This document shows, in pieces, positions 1-9,254 of a DNA stretch of 64,000 bases. Each line of letters starts with the position of its first letter. Positions within the stretch are counted from its first letter, which is position 1. Origin of the DNA: a bacterium HR21 (GTDB taxonomy: Bacteria; Bacteroidota; Ignavibacteria; Kapaibacteriales; HRBIN21); the NCBI GenBank assembly GCA_002898295.1, contig BEHX01000004.1, forward strand, positions 1-64,000. The letters run 5' to 3'. Under the pieces are notes generated by a model that saw only the letters and a list, made by a program, of their open reading frames with translations, was not told the DNA's origin and did no database searches. A program made the translations under genes and the position numbers.

Positions 1-593
1 ACGGACGCGAAAGCCGTAAGCGCAGCAAGCCAGGTAGAGTACTCCCGCCGCAGTACCTGCCGCCAGCTGAAGGGAAGCGCTGCAGGACGGTAATCCCCGC
101 ATGGGAGCACTGCGGGAGTTTGCTCTGCCCATCGGCGGAACTCATCCCGAAAGCGCTCCAGCAAGAACGCCTCTTCGGCAAGCATGATGCGCTCGTAGAG
201 GAGCACGAACCACATCATTCCAAGGAGCCAAACCCACCAAATCGCCGGGCGCCCGAGGACCGCCGTCCACATGAGCGCATTGGCCACATAGAGCGGATGG
301 CGCATAAGGGCGTATGCCCCAGTCGTGTTGAGCGCTTCGGCAACTTGTTCCCGCGTCGTGCGCCCTGAGGTTCCCTCCGGGACTCTGCCGACAATCCACG
401 CACGTACCGCCGCGCCGACCACCAGCAGGGCTCCACAGAATGCCTGCCACCAGCCGCTGCGAGCAAGCTCAGGAACGGGTCCGGTCAGAACCGCCACCCC
501 AACAACGGGCACCACAAGGAGCGGTAACCACCCTCGATGTCGAAAGAGCCAATTGCCCTGGCGCCGCAAGGTGCGTTCCAATGGGGTCACCAT
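1..593 (-). CDS. Isoprenylcysteine carboxyl methyltransferase (ICMT/PEMT)-family membrane protein, C-terminus cut by window edge
   Basis: The frame is open from an ATG at 593 down to the first base of the window, giving 197 residues without a stop, so the C-terminus lies outside. Several hydrophobic segments are visible, for example around residues 23-37 and 46-60. Next comes the motif RHPLYVANALM, the signature of the ICMT/phospholipid-methyltransferase superfamily, and later an acidic ERF-type segment. A GGAGGG Shine-Dalgarno-like run lies just before the ATG. Members methylate small or lipid substrates with S-adenosylmethionine in the inner membrane; the substrate here cannot be told. It is transcribed divergently from the ATP synthase operon. 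Confidence 0.75.
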   Translation of the reverse strand, partial: MVTPLERTLRRQGNWLFRHRGWLPLLVVPVVGVAVLTGPVPELARSGWWQAFCGALLVVGAAVRAWIVGRVPEGTSGRTTREQVAEALNTTGAYALMRHPLYVANALMWTAVLGRPAIWWVWLLGMMWFVLLYERIMLAEEAFLLERFRDEFRRWAEQTPAVLPCGDYRPAALPFSWRQVLRREYSTWLAALTAFAS

Positions 594-680
594 GCTCCCT
601 CCATAGGCTGCAAGCGCCGCTTAGGACGCACATCCGGCTCAGGCTGGTATAGCTTCAGGAGGAATCTGCAGGGAAAGGGC

Positions 681-688
681 TAATTTTG
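681..688 (+). promoter_or_regulatory. Putative Bacteroidota-type -7 box of the ATP synthase operon
   Basis: TAATTTTG matches the TAnnTTTG -7 element known from Bacteroidota primary-sigma promoters. No TTG sits at the expected -33 position. Transcription would start near 695, which argues for the GTG at 724 rather than the GTG at 688 as the first start codon. Confidence 0.5.
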
Positions 689-723
689 TGACCTGCGTGG
701 TCTCACCGTGTCAGGTTTGTTCC

Positions 724-981
724 GTGAAGGAACCAGAGCAACGGCACCCGAACCTTCTGCCGGGGAGACGATGGAGACAGCTGGCGCCATACGCCAATCT
801 GGGCATGACAATTGCCGTCGCCCTGCTCGGCTGCGGTGCCCTGGGCTGGTGGTTCGACCACATGGTGCACAGCTCCCCTTTCGGACTCCTGGTTGGGCTC
901 TTCCTCGGCTGCGCTGTAGCGCTCTGGGAAATCTGGAAAGTCGTTCGCAGACTCAATCGCATGGAGGGAAATCACCAATGA
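724..981 (+). CDS. atpZ: AtpZ/AtpI-family ATP synthase assembly protein
   Basis: A protein of 85 residues read from GTG 724. An earlier in-frame GTG at 688 overlaps the likely -7 box. It has two hydrophobic helices (about residues 23-40 and 47-65) joined by a short loop with WFDH and SSPFG, the layout of the AtpZ family found at the head of ATP synthase operons. These small membrane proteins are thought to help Mg/Ca handling or Fo assembly; they are not part of the rotary machine. Its stop overlaps the next start in an ATGA junction, so it is probably translationally coupled to the AtpI-like gene. Confidence 0.7.
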   Translation: MKEPEQRHPNLLPGRRWRQLAPYANLGMTIAVALLGCGALGWWFDHMVHSSPFGLLVGLFLGCAVALWEIWKVVRRLNRMEGNHQ

Positions 982-1292
982 GTTCAGAGACCCTCAACGG
1001 CATTCTCTGGGGTAGCGGGCTGTGCCTTGCGAACTTCCTTGCCTCGTACGTGATTGCTCGGTGGACGTTTCGGAAATCACTTCGCACCTTCCTCCGCTGG
1101 GTTCTCGGGGGAATGGTGGCGCGCCTGCTGCTGACCAGCGCAACGGCAGTCTACCTGCTGACCGTTGTGAAACTGGACCCTCTGGGCTTTGCTCTCTCTT
1201 TTGCGCTCGGGGTTGTTGTACTTCTGACAGCGGAGGTGTGGGACTTCCACCGCCGCTACGTCACCTTTCGTCTCCGTCCACTTACGGCGTAA
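978..1292 (+). CDS. AtpI-like small membrane protein of the ATP synthase operon
   Basis: The product has 104 residues and three to four hydrophobic segments, with little soluble sequence beyond a basic C-terminal tail. It starts inside the stop of the upstream atpZ-like gene and ends 12 bases before atpB. Position and topology fit the AtpI (UncI) family, which assists c-ring assembly in other bacteria. No invariant motif proves this, so the name rests mainly on context. Confidence 0.6.
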   Translation: MSSETLNGILWGSGLCLANFLASYVIARWTFRKSLRTFLRWVLGGMVARLLLTSATAVYLLTVVKLDPLGFALSFALGVVVLLTAEVWDFHRRYVTFRLRPLTA

Positions 1293-1304
1293 TGCAGAGC
1301 AGCG

Positions 1305-2237
1305 ATGAGTGCCCAACCGCACCAGACGCCTGCTGAGAGCAACGTCTTTACCCAGCTCTTGGAGGAGCTCGGCGATCACCATGGCTTCTACGTGGGACCG
1401 TACAAGCTCCTCGACCTGCCGATCATCCTCTGGGACAATGGCAGGCTGCACCTTTACCCCTCGCCGACCGCGATGGAGCAGGCGGGACTGTACCGCATGG
1501 TTGAGGGGCATCCTGTCCGTGTTGCCGATGGGAAGCCTCCCGCGCTGGATCTCTCGATCACGAACCTGGTGGTCTACCAGTGGCTGGGGATGCTGCTTGT
1601 GGGCATCGCGCTCTGGCGCGCCGTGCGCCGGTATCGAGCCCATCCACTGCGTCCCCCGCGTGGGCTGCAAAATGCCATCGAAGCGCTGGTGGTTTTCATC
1701 CGGGATGAGGTTGTCTTCGCCAATGTCGGGCATCAGCGTCTGGGGGTGCGCCTGCTGCCGTACTTTTTGACGCTGTTCTTCTTCATCCTCGTGCTGAATC
1801 TGCTCGGGCTGGTCCCGGGCGGGCATACGGCAACAGGCTCGCTGGCGGTGACCGGAGCGCTCGCCACGATTGCCTTCTTTGTCATCAACGGCGGAGCCAT
1901 TGCAACCATCGGGCTGAAGAACTGGCTCCGCCACCTGCTGGGCGGAGGTCCTCTGTGGCTCAGCCCGATTCTGGTGCCGATTGAAATCATCGGCATGTTC
2001 GCCAAGGCATTTGCTCTCTGCGTGCGATTGTTCGCCAATATGACTGCTGGGCACATCGCCTTGCTGTCCTTAGTGGGGCTGATCTTCTTCTTCGGCACAG
2101 TGCTCATCGCACCGGTCTCAGTTGCCTTCTCGGTGTTCGTCTACCTGCTGGAAACGCTGGTTGCGTTTCTGCAGGCGTACATCTTCACGATTCTGACGGC
2201 TGTCTTCCTCGGGCTGGCAAGCGAGGAGACACACTGA
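1305..2237 (+). CDS. atpB: F1Fo ATP synthase subunit a
   Basis: At 310 residues this is a long subunit a. It has an N-terminal extension of roughly 80 residues before the first membrane helix, as in Bacteroidota/Chlorobiota homologues. The diagnostic segment CVRLFANMTAGH near residues 235-250 carries the essential arginine that faces the c-ring carboxylate. Several further hydrophobic helices surround it. Subunit a forms the two half-channels for ions in the inner membrane. It lies 12 bases after the AtpI-like gene and before atpE. Confidence 0.95.
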   Translation: MSAQPHQTPAESNVFTQLLEELGDHHGFYVGPYKLLDLPIILWDNGRLHLYPSPTAMEQAGLYRMVEGHPVRVADGKPPALDLSITNLVVYQWLGMLLVGIALWRAVRRYRAHPLRPPRGLQNAIEALVVFIRDEVVFANVGHQRLGVRLLPYFLTLFFFILVLNLLGLVPGGHTATGSLAVTGALATIAFFVINGGAIATIGLKNWLRHLLGGGPLWLSPILVPIEIIGMFAKAFALCVRLFANMTAGHIALLSLVGLIFFFGTVLIAPVSVAFSVFVYLLETLVAFLQAYIFTILTAVFLGLASEETH

Positions 2238-2306
2238 TGAGCAACACCAGCGGGGTTCGTCCCCCTTGGGAATGTGGGATGGTTCAACAATCAGAGCTGT
2301 ACACCA

Positions 2307-2537
2307 ATGGAGCTTGGATTGGCATGGCTGGCTGCTGGCATTGGCGTCGGGATTAGCGTCCTGGGTGCTGGGACGGGGATCGGACGGCTGGGCGCCGCCG
2401 CATTGGAAGCCGCGAGCCGTCAGCCGGAGACAGCAGCGGAGACCCGGACGCTGATGCTGATTGCTGCAGCTCTCATCGAGGGAATCGCCCTGATTGCCTG
2501 CATTGTCTGCATTCTGTTGGCGGTCAAAACGGCATAA
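2307..2537 (+). CDS. atpE: F1Fo ATP synthase subunit c
   Basis: Two hydrophobic helices flank the polar loop ASRQPE in a 76-residue protein, the hallmark of the c-ring hairpin. The ion-binding carboxylate is the glutamate in LIEGIALIA of helix 2. Helix 1 has isoleucine where sodium-type c subunits have glutamine, and the residue after the glutamate is glycine rather than serine or threonine. A proton-coupled ring is therefore inferred. The ATG at 2307 is chosen because it starts directly before helix 1; a GTG at 2274 would add 11 residues. An ATG overlapping the atpB stop (2237) opens only a 39-codon dead frame. Confidence 0.93.
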   Translation: MELGLAWLAAGIGVGISVLGAGTGIGRLGAAALEAASRQPETAAETRTLMLIAAALIEGIALIACIVCILLAVKTA

Positions 2538-2550
2538 GCAGAGCGGCACC

Positions 2551-3048
2551 ATGCCGAACTTCCTGGAACTCTCGCCGGGCTTGATGTTCTGGACGCTGCT
2601 CAACTTCCTGCTCTTCGTGGCAGTGCTTGCCCGCTTTGCCTGGCGCCCACTGCTGAACGCTTTAGAGCAGCGGGAACACCACATTGCTGAAGCACTCCGT
2701 CAGGCCGAGCAAGCGCGCCAGGATGCTGAACGCCTCCTGCAGGAAGCCCAAAACCGCCTGCAGGAGGCGCAGCAGGAAATGCAGCGCCTCATCCGCGAAG
2801 GGAAGCAGCAAGCAGAAGCCTTCCTGCGGGAAGCGACCGAGAAAGCCGAGCAGCTCAAGCGACAGAAACTGGAGGAAGCTCAGCGGGAACTGCAGCGCCA
2901 AGTCGAGCGTGCCTACAGCCAGCTGTATGCCGAAGTCGTTGACCTGGTGCTGGAAGGCACCGCTCGGCTCCTGCACCAGACGTTGGACTCAACGACCCAC
3001 CGGCGGCTGGTTGAGTCCTTCCTCGCCGAAGTCGCACGGCAGAACTGA
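2551..3048 (+). CDS. atpF: F1Fo ATP synthase subunit b
   Basis: This 165-residue protein has one N-terminal membrane helix (about residues 10-28). A long charged heptad-rich coiled coil follows, full of E, Q, R and K (about 38-135), with a short C-terminal region after it. This is the classical layout of the peripheral stalk subunit b. It starts 13 bases after atpE and ends 4 bases before atpH. Only one b-type gene is present, so the stalk is probably a homodimer. Confidence 0.93.
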   Translation: MPNFLELSPGLMFWTLLNFLLFVAVLARFAWRPLLNALEQREHHIAEALRQAEQARQDAERLLQEAQNRLQEAQQEMQRLIREGKQQAEAFLREATEKAEQLKRQKLEEAQRELQRQVERAYSQLYAEVVDLVLEGTARLLHQTLDSTTHRRLVESFLAEVARQN

Positions 3049-3052
3049 GGGG

Positions 3053-3652
3053 ATGTCTCCGCTGCGCATCGCCCGCCGGTACGCTACCGCACTCTTGAAG
3101 CTGGCGCAAGAGAGCCAGGAACACGAGCGCATCTACGAGGAACTCTGCTGGCTCCGCCGCATCGTCCAGAGCTCCTCGGAATTGCGGGCGTTTCTGCGCA
3201 ACCCCATCATCCGCTCTGAACAAAAGCGCGCCGTCATCCGCGAGCTTCTCGCCCCGCATGTCAGCCCGTTGCTTGTGCAGTTCTTGATGTTGCTCATCGA
3301 AAAACGGCGTGAAGCACTGCTGCCGGACATCATCGCAGCGTACGAGGAGCTCTACTACCAGTACACCGACCGCCTGGCAGTCCTGATTCGCTCGGCAGTC
3401 CCTCTGGAAGAGGAGCTGCAGGCACGGCTGGTTGCTGCCCTCCACGAGCGGACCGGGAAGACGATCGTGCCCTCCTTCGCGGTTGACCCAACTCTCCTCG
3501 GAGGCGTCCAGCTGCAGATCGGGGACACCGTCATTGACGGTACCCTCCGCCACGCACTGGAGCGGCTCCGACGGGAGCTGCTGGAACGGATGCCTGTCCA
3601 CTGGCTCCGTACGCATGGCGACGTCAGTCTCCCAACCGATCACCAACCATGA
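3053..3652 (+). CDS. atpH: F1Fo ATP synthase subunit delta
   Basis: The product has 199 residues beginning with [13 protein letters not shown], the conserved delta/OSCP N-terminal motif. The C-terminal part holds [15 protein letters not shown] and [13 protein letters not shown], matching the conserved D(P)xLIGG...D.S segment of the family. Delta joins the b stalk to the alpha3beta3 head. The last bases of the gene overlap the atpA start codon (ATGA at 3649-3652). Confidence 0.94.
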   Translation: MSPLRIARRYATALLKLAQESQEHERIYEELCWLRRIVQSSSELRAFLRNPIIRSEQKRAVIRELLAPHVSPLLVQFLMLLIEKRREALLPDIIAAYEELYYQYTDRLAVLIRSAVPLEEELQARLVAALHERTGKTIVPSFAVDPTLLGGVQLQIGDTVIDGTLRHALERLRRELLERMPVHWLRTHGDVSLPTDHQP

Positions 3653-5211
3653 TTGAGCTGCGTCCGGAAGAAATCTCCACCATCCTGCGCCGCCAGCTCT
3701 CCGGCTTCGAGAGCGAAGTGGACATCTACGACGTGGGGACCGTGCTGCAGGTCGGCGACGGAGTTGCTCGCGTCTACGGCTTGCGGCAGGCAATGATGTC
3801 CGAGCTGGTGGAATTCCCCAACGGCGTTGTCGGAATGGTCCTCAACCTCGAAGAGGACCATGTCGGCGTCATCCTCTTCGGCGACGACCGCTTGGTCAAA
3901 GAGGGCGATGTGGTGCGCCGCACCGGGCGTGTCGCCTCTGTCCCCGTGGGAGAAGAATTGCTCGGGCGCGTGGTCAACCCGCTGGGATTTCCCCTCGATG
4001 GCAAGGGACCGATCAACGCCAAGCAGTACTTCCCCATCGAGCGGAAAGCCATCGGTGTCATCTACCGACAGCCTGTCAAAGAACCCCTGCAGACCGGCAT
4101 CAAAGTCATCGATGCCCTGGTCCCTATCGGGCGCGGGCAGCGCGAGCTGATCATTGGCGACCGCCAGACAGGCAAGACAGCGCTGGCAATTGACACGATC
4201 ATCAACCAGAAGTACACGCACACCGAAGAGGCACAGCGCCGCGGTATCAAGCCAGTCTACTGCATCTACGTGGCTATCGGGCAGAAAGCTTCCACCGTTG
4301 CCAACGTGGTGGCAACCCTCAAAGAACACGGGGCACTGGACTACACGATCGTGGTTGCCGCCAATGCTTCCGATCCTGCCCCGCTGCAGTACATCGCCCC
4401 GTATTGCGGTGCCTCCATGGGCGAGTACTTCCGCGACACTGGTCGCCACGCCCTCATTGTCTACGATGACCTCTCAAAGCAAGCAGCTGCATACCGCCAG
4501 GTCTCGCTTCTGCTGCGCCGTCCACCAGGGCGAGAGGCATACCCAGGCGACATCTTCTACATCCACAGCCGCCTCCTGGAACGGGCTGCCAAGCTGAGCG
4601 ATGAGCTCGGGGGCGGCTCCTTGACGGCTCTGCCGATTGTGGAAACGCAAGCCGGCGACGTCTCCGCCTACATCCCCACAAACGTCATCTCCATCACCGA
4701 CGGGCAGATTTACCTGGAAACCGGGCTCTTCAATGCCGGTATCCGCCCGGCGATGAACATCGGGATCTCGGTCTCCCGCGTCGGTGGCAATGCCCAAATC
4801 AAAGCCATGAAGAAGGTCGCCGGACCGCTCAAAATCGAGCTGGCAATGTACCGCGAGCTGGAAGCCTTTGCCAAATTCGGCTCCGATCTGGACCCGACTA
4901 CGCAGAAGCAGCTCCGGCGCGGTTCCCGCCTCATCGAAGTACTCAAACAACCGCAGTACTCGCCGATGCCAGTCGAGGAACAGGTCGCAATCCTCTATGC
5001 TGCTACCAACGGCTGGCTCGACGAGCTCCCGCTGGAGCTTGTCTCCGCCTTCGAGCAGCACTTCCTGGAGTACTTGCGCACCTTCCACCGGCACGACATT
5101 CTGGAAGCCATTCTGGACACCCAGGACCTGACGCCTGAGATTACCCAGCGGCTCGATGCTGCCCTTGAACGCTTCAGCGCTGAGTTCCGCAAACAGCACG
5201 GATTGGGATGA
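3649..5211 (+). CDS. atpA: F1Fo ATP synthase subunit alpha
   Basis: At 520 residues it matches the family length. The P-loop GDRQTGKT lies at residues 170-177. The signature [17 protein letters not shown] follows in the C-terminal half, then the alpha-specific FAKFGSDLD. Alpha subunits bind nucleotide without turning it over and alternate with beta in the F1 head. No beta gene (atpD) follows. Instead the stop overlaps the start of an epimerase gene (ATGA at 5208-5211), and gamma comes after that. Confidence 0.98.
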   Translation: MIELRPEEISTILRRQLSGFESEVDIYDVGTVLQVGDGVARVYGLRQAMMSELVEFPNGVVGMVLNLEEDHVGVILFGDDRLVKEGDVVRRTGRVASVPVGEELLGRVVNPLGFPLDGKGPINAKQYFPIERKAIGVIYRQPVKEPLQTGIKVIDALVPIGRGQRELIIGDRQTGKTALAIDTIINQKYTHTEEAQRRGIKPVYCIYVAIGQKASTVANVVATLKEHGALDYTIVVAANASDPAPLQYIAPYCGASMGEYFRDTGRHALIVYDDLSKQAAAYRQVSLLLRRPPGREAYPGDIFYIHSRLLERAAKLSDELGGGSLTALPIVETQAGDVSAYIPTNVISITDGQIYLETGLFNAGIRPAMNIGISVSRVGGNAQIKAMKKVAGPLKIELAMYRELEAFAKFGSDLDPTTQKQLRRGSRLIEVLKQPQYSPMPVEEQVAILYAATNGWLDELPLELVSAFEQHFLEYLRTFHRHDILEAILDTQDLTPEITQRLDAALERFSAEFRKQHGLG

Positions 5212-6167
5212 TTCTGCTCACCGGCGGCGCAGGCTTCATCGGGAGCTGCTTCCTCTGGAAGCTGAACCAGGAAGGCATCACCGATGTCCTCATCGCCGAT
5301 ACACTCACTGCTACCAACTGGCGGAACCTGCTCGGCAAGCGCTTCCGGGACTTCATCCCGAAAGACCAGCTGCTTGCACGCCTGCAGCAGGGAAAGCTCC
5401 CTCGGCTCGACGTCATCGTACACTTGGGAGCTCGCACCGATACGACTGAATCCGATCTGACGGCGCTGCTACAGGACAACTACGAATTCAGCAAAGCGCT
5501 GGCACTCTACGCGGCAGAACACAACATCCGCTTTCTCTACGCCAGCAGCGCTGCCACCTACGGCGCCGGTGAACACGGCTTCCAGGAATGCCAGCTTTGG
5601 AAACTCCGTCCACGGAATCTTTACGGCTTCTCTAAGCATCTGTTCGATTGCTGGGCAGCCGCCGAGGGAATTCTGGATGTTGCCGTCGGAGTCAAACTCT
5701 TCAACGTGTACGGACCCAACGAGTACCACAAAGGGCGCATGGCAAGCCTTGTCTGGCAGGGCTTCCAGCAAATCCAGACGACCGGACGTATCCGCCTCTT
5801 CAAATCCACCGATCCCCGCTACCGCGACGGCGAGCAGAAGCGGGATTTCGTCTACGTCAAAGACGTCGTCGAAGTCCTCTGGAAGCTCCTCTGCCACCGG
5901 GAAGTGGCAGGGCTTTACAACGTCGGGACCGGGCACGCACGGAGCTGGAACGAGCTGGCATATGCGCTGTTTGCCGCGCTCGACCGACCTGTCTCGATCG
6001 AGTACATCGACATACCCGCCGAGCTCCAGGAGTGGTACCAGAACTTTACCCAAGCCGACATCCGCAAACTACAAGCAACACCGGCAGCACATCACTTCAC
6101 GCCGCTCGAAGATGGCGTGCGTGAGTATGTCCACGACTTCCTCCTCTCCGGACGCTTGTACCTGTAA
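5208..6167 (+). CDS. hldD: ADP-L-glycero-D-manno-heptose 6-epimerase
   Basis: A short-chain dehydrogenase/reductase-type epimerase of 319 residues, the HldD/RfaD length. The NAD(P)-binding motif GGAGFIGS is at residues 6-13. The catalytic serine region SSAATYG follows, with the YxxxK pair in YGFSK. The family-specific segments [10 protein letters not shown] and [10 protein letters not shown] are also present. The enzyme makes ADP-L-glycero-D-manno-heptose for the LPS inner core. It is embedded between atpA and atpG, overlapping atpA by four bases and ending 15 bases before atpG. A heptosyltransferase-like gene lies at 21291-22382. Confidence 0.93.
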   Translation: MILLTGGAGFIGSCFLWKLNQEGITDVLIADTLTATNWRNLLGKRFRDFIPKDQLLARLQQGKLPRLDVIVHLGARTDTTESDLTALLQDNYEFSKALALYAAEHNIRFLYASSAATYGAGEHGFQECQLWKLRPRNLYGFSKHLFDCWAAAEGILDVAVGVKLFNVYGPNEYHKGRMASLVWQGFQQIQTTGRIRLFKSTDPRYRDGEQKRDFVYVKDVVEVLWKLLCHREVAGLYNVGTGHARSWNELAYALFAALDRPVSIEYIDIPAELQEWYQNFTQADIRKLQATPAAHHFTPLEDGVREYVHDFLLSGRLYL

Positions 6168-6182
6168 CCGCGTCAGCCAGCT

Positions 6183-7064
6183 ATGGCAACCCTGCGGGAC
6201 ATTCGGCGGCGTATTCAGGCGGTTCGCAATACGGCGAAAATCACTGCCGCCATGCGGATGGTCTCCGCTGCCAAACTGCGCCGTGCCCAGGAAGCAATCT
6301 GGGCTGCGCGACCCTATGCCCGCAAGCTCGCGGAAATTCTCTGGCATCTGGCAGCCACAACCCAGGATTTCGTTCACCCTTTCTTCCAAGTCCGGTCGGA
6401 CATCCGTCGTATCGCCCTCGTGGTGGTGACAGCTGACCGCGGACTGTGCGGCAGCTTCAACAACAACGTCCTCCGCGCCGCCGTCCAGCGCCTGGAGGAT
6501 ATCCACCGGAGCTTCCCCGGCGCTACCGTGGAGATCTTCGCCATCGGACGCCGCGGACTGGCGTTTTTCCGTAAGCGCAACCGAGAGCCGATTGCTTACG
6601 CCCATCCCACCGCCTTCTCACCTTTACGCTACGACACCGCTCAAGAACTGAGCCACGTGCTCATCGACGCCTACCTTGCCGGACGGTACGATCGCGTGGA
6701 AGCCATCTACAACGAATTCCGCTCCGTCCTGCGGCAGGAAGTCCGCCACGAAACCCTGCTCCCGATTGTCCCACCGACACCCGCTCACCATCCCCGCACG
6801 GAGTACATCTACGAGCCCTCGCAAGCAGAAATTCTCACGGCACTCCTTCCGCTATCGGTCCAGACCCAACTATGGCGAATTCTGCTGGACTCCAACACTG
6901 CCGAGCACGCTGCCCGCATGCTCGCAATGGAGAACGCCACCACCAACGCCCGGGAGCTCATCCGCTACCTGCAGCTGCAGTACAACAAGGAGCGGCAGGC
7001 AGCAATCACGAAGGAGATGGTCGAAATCACAAGCGGAGCCGAAGCTCTCCGCTCGGAGGGATAG
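6183..7064 (+). CDS. atpG: F1Fo ATP synthase subunit gamma
   Basis: This 293-residue protein opens with RDIRRRIQAVRNTAKITAAM and AAKLRRAQ, the N-terminal rotor helix of gamma. The middle holds TADRGLCGSFNNN, the most conserved family motif. The C-terminus has MENATTNA and EITSGAEAL, the second rotor helix. It is the last ATP synthase gene here; beta and epsilon are absent and presumably lie elsewhere as atpDC, an arrangement known in Bacteroidota and Chlorobi relatives. Confidence 0.97.
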   Translation: MATLRDIRRRIQAVRNTAKITAAMRMVSAAKLRRAQEAIWAARPYARKLAEILWHLAATTQDFVHPFFQVRSDIRRIALVVVTADRGLCGSFNNNVLRAAVQRLEDIHRSFPGATVEIFAIGRRGLAFFRKRNREPIAYAHPTAFSPLRYDTAQELSHVLIDAYLAGRYDRVEAIYNEFRSVLRQEVRHETLLPIVPPTPAHHPRTEYIYEPSQAEILTALLPLSVQTQLWRILLDSNTAEHAARMLAMENATTNARELIRYLQLQYNKERQAAITKEMVEITSGAEALRSEG

Positions 7065-7088
7065 TCCCAGCTCTCGAGAGACCTCTCC

Positions 7089-9254
7089 ATGACATGGGTG
7101 CCAGCACCTGGAAGTAGCCCCCTCCTGGACGTCCGCCCGCTTGTGGAACCACGCTCGATCGCCGTCATCGGAGCATCACGCCAGCCACACAGTGTCGGCT
7201 GGCTCTTGCTGGACAACTTGCTCACAAGCGGGTACACTGGCGTGGTCTATCCGGTCAATCCCCACGCTCACGCTGTCCGTGGCATCCGGGCATACCCCAG
7301 CATTGAGGCTGTGCCCGAAGTTGTTGATTTGGCACTCATCGCTGTGCCGGCACCTTTCGTGGCGGAGGTGTTGGAGGCATGCGGACGCCGCGGGGTCCGC
7401 GCTGCCATTGTCATCAGTGCCGGGTTCAAGGAAATCGGTCCTGAAGGTGCTGCCCGAGAGGCTCGCCTCCGGGAGATTGCTCACCGCTTCGGTATCGTGC
7501 TGCTCGGACCTAACTGCCTGGGAGTAATGAATACCGACCCTGCCATCCTGCTCAACGCCACCTTCGGGCAAGCAATGGCACAGCCCGGGAACATCGGCTT
7601 CATCAGCCAGAGTGGGGCTCTCTGTGCCGCTGTGTTGGACTATACCCGCGCGCAGAACATCGGCTTGAGCAAGGTCATCAGTCTGGGCAATAAAGCCGGG
7701 GCAACCGAGGTAGACTTCCTCGCCTATCTCTGGCAAGACCCGCAAACACGGGTTATCTTGCTCTACATCGAGGAGCTCTCCGATGGGCGCACTTTCCTGG
7801 AATACGCCCACCGCATTACCAGCGACCCAGACAACCCGAAGCCGATTCTGGCACTGAAAGCTGGGCGCACCAGTGCCGGGGCTCGCGCCGTTGCCTCGCA
7901 CACGGGCTCGCTTGCCGGAAGCGATGAGGTCTACCAAGCGCTCTTCAAGCAAGCAGGTGTGCTGCGCGTCGAGACTGTTGAGGATCTCTTCGAGTATGCC
8001 ACCGCGTTCGCCAGCCAGCCGCTACCAGGAGGTTCCCGCGTGGCTATCGTGACAAACGCTGGCGGTCCGGGTATTATGGCAGCCGATACTTGCATCCAGC
8101 ACGGACTCGACGTGCCCCCGCTTCCTGAGCCAGACCGCTTCCGCCAGCGCTGCCAGCTGCCTGCCCACGCGGGACTCAGTAACCCGATTGACCTCATCGC
8201 CGATGCCCGCTCTGAGCGTTACGCCTGTGTACTCGATGCGCTGCTCCAAGACCCTACTTTCGATGCCCTGTTGGTGCTCTTTGTTCCGATCCCCACAGCG
8301 GACACGGACGCCATTGCGCAAACCATTATCGAGGCGGCGCGTCGCCGTCTGAAGCCCATCGTTACCTGCTTCATGGGCGTTGTTGACATCAGTCCCGTCA
8401 AAGCAGCCCTGCGGGCAGCTGGGGTACCGTGCTACGACTTCCCCGAAGATGCTGCTCGGGCACTTGCAGCGATGGTACGCTTCCACCGCTGGCGCATCCG
8501 CCCAGTGACAGGATACCGCACCTTTACCGCCGACCGGGAGAAAGCCTCCGCTCTGCTCCAGAGGTCTGCCGCGAACCGTCACGGCTTCATCCCCGAGGAC
8601 ATCGCCTTCCGAGTGCTGGAAGCCTACGGCTTTCCGTTGCTCCCGTGGCAGGCTGCCCGAACACCGCAGGAAGCAGCCGAGGCTGCCTGTGCGATCGGCT
8701 TCCCCGTTGCGCTCAAGGTGCTCTCCCCTGACATCGTGCACAAATTCGACATTGGTGGGGTACTCTTGCACCTGGATTCCCCAGAGGCTGTTCGCCGGGG
8801 CTTTGAGCAGATCCAGCATGCCGTTGCCCAGCACGCTCCGGAAGCAGATTTCCAGGGGGTTATCGTGCAGAAAATGGGCGCCCGCGGACACGAACTGATT
8901 CTCGGCGTCAAGCGAGATGTACACTTCGGACCAATCATCATGGCTGGTCTGGGGGGTATCTACGTGGAAGTCTTCCGCGACGTTGCTTTCCGTATTGCCC
9001 CGCTGCGGGAACGGAGTGCCTATTTGATGCTGGAGGAAACCCGCGTCTCCGCCCTCCTGCACGGAGTTCGCGGACAGCCCGCCGCAGACATTGATGCTGT
9101 AGCCGAATGCCTTCTGCGCCTCTCCCAGCTCGCCCTGGAACAGCCTCTGGTGGAAGAGCTCGATATCAACCCCCTGCTGGTCTACCCACGGGGCAATGGG
9201 GCAGTGGTTGTGGACGTCCGTATCGCCGTCCGACAATCTGAGCCTGCCGCGTGA
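7089..9254 (+). CDS. ADP-forming acetate/acyl-CoA ligase, fused alpha-beta subunits
   Basis: The protein has 721 residues. The N-terminal half is a CoA-binding domain (AVIGASRQPHSVG near residue 26; GPNCLGVMN; ISQSGAL) followed by a ligase domain. In this the ASHTGSLAG segment carries the probable phosphohistidine, near residue 271. The C-terminal part (about 490-721) is an ATP-grasp domain with IVQKMGARGHELILGVKRD and a DINPLLV ending. This alpha-beta fusion converts acyl-CoA, ADP and phosphate to acid, CoA and ATP, typical of archaea and some anaerobic or thermophilic bacteria. It lies 24 bases after atpG and overlaps radA by four bases. Protein acyl-CoA ligases share the fold, so the substrate is not certain. 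Confidence 0.8.
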   Translation: MTWVPAPGSSPLLDVRPLVEPRSIAVIGASRQPHSVGWLLLDNLLTSGYTGVVYPVNPHAHAVRGIRAYPSIEAVPEVVDLALIAVPAPFVAEVLEACGRRGVRAAIVISAGFKEIGPEGAAREARLREIAHRFGIVLLGPNCLGVMNTDPAILLNATFGQAMAQPGNIGFISQSGALCAAVLDYTRAQNIGLSKVISLGNKAGATEVDFLAYLWQDPQTRVILLYIEELSDGRTFLEYAHRITSDPDNPKPILALKAGRTSAGARAVASHTGSLAGSDEVYQALFKQAGVLRVETVEDLFEYATAFASQPLPGGSRVAIVTNAGGPGIMAADTCIQHGLDVPPLPEPDRFRQRCQLPAHAGLSNPIDLIADARSERYACVLDALLQDPTFDALLVLFVPIPTADTDAIAQTIIEAARRRLKPIVTCFMGVVDISPVKAALRAAGVPCYDFPEDAARALAAMVRFHRWRIRPVTGYRTFTADREKASALLQRSAANRHGFIPEDIAFRVLEAYGFPLLPWQAARTPQEAAEAACAIGFPVALKVLSPDIVHKFDIGGVLLHLDSPEAVRRGFEQIQHAVAQHAPEADFQGVIVQKMGARGHELILGVKRDVHFGPIIMAGLGGIYVEVFRDVAFRIAPLRERSAYLMLEETRVSALLHGVRGQPAADIDAVAECLLRLSQLALEQPLVEELDINPLLVYPRGNGAVVVDVRIAVRQSEPAA

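Noticed and set aside
2237-2356. ATG overlapping the atpB stop as the start of the next gene
   Set aside because: Although it makes a tidy ATGA joint, the frame ends after 39 codons and is out of phase with the subunit c helices.
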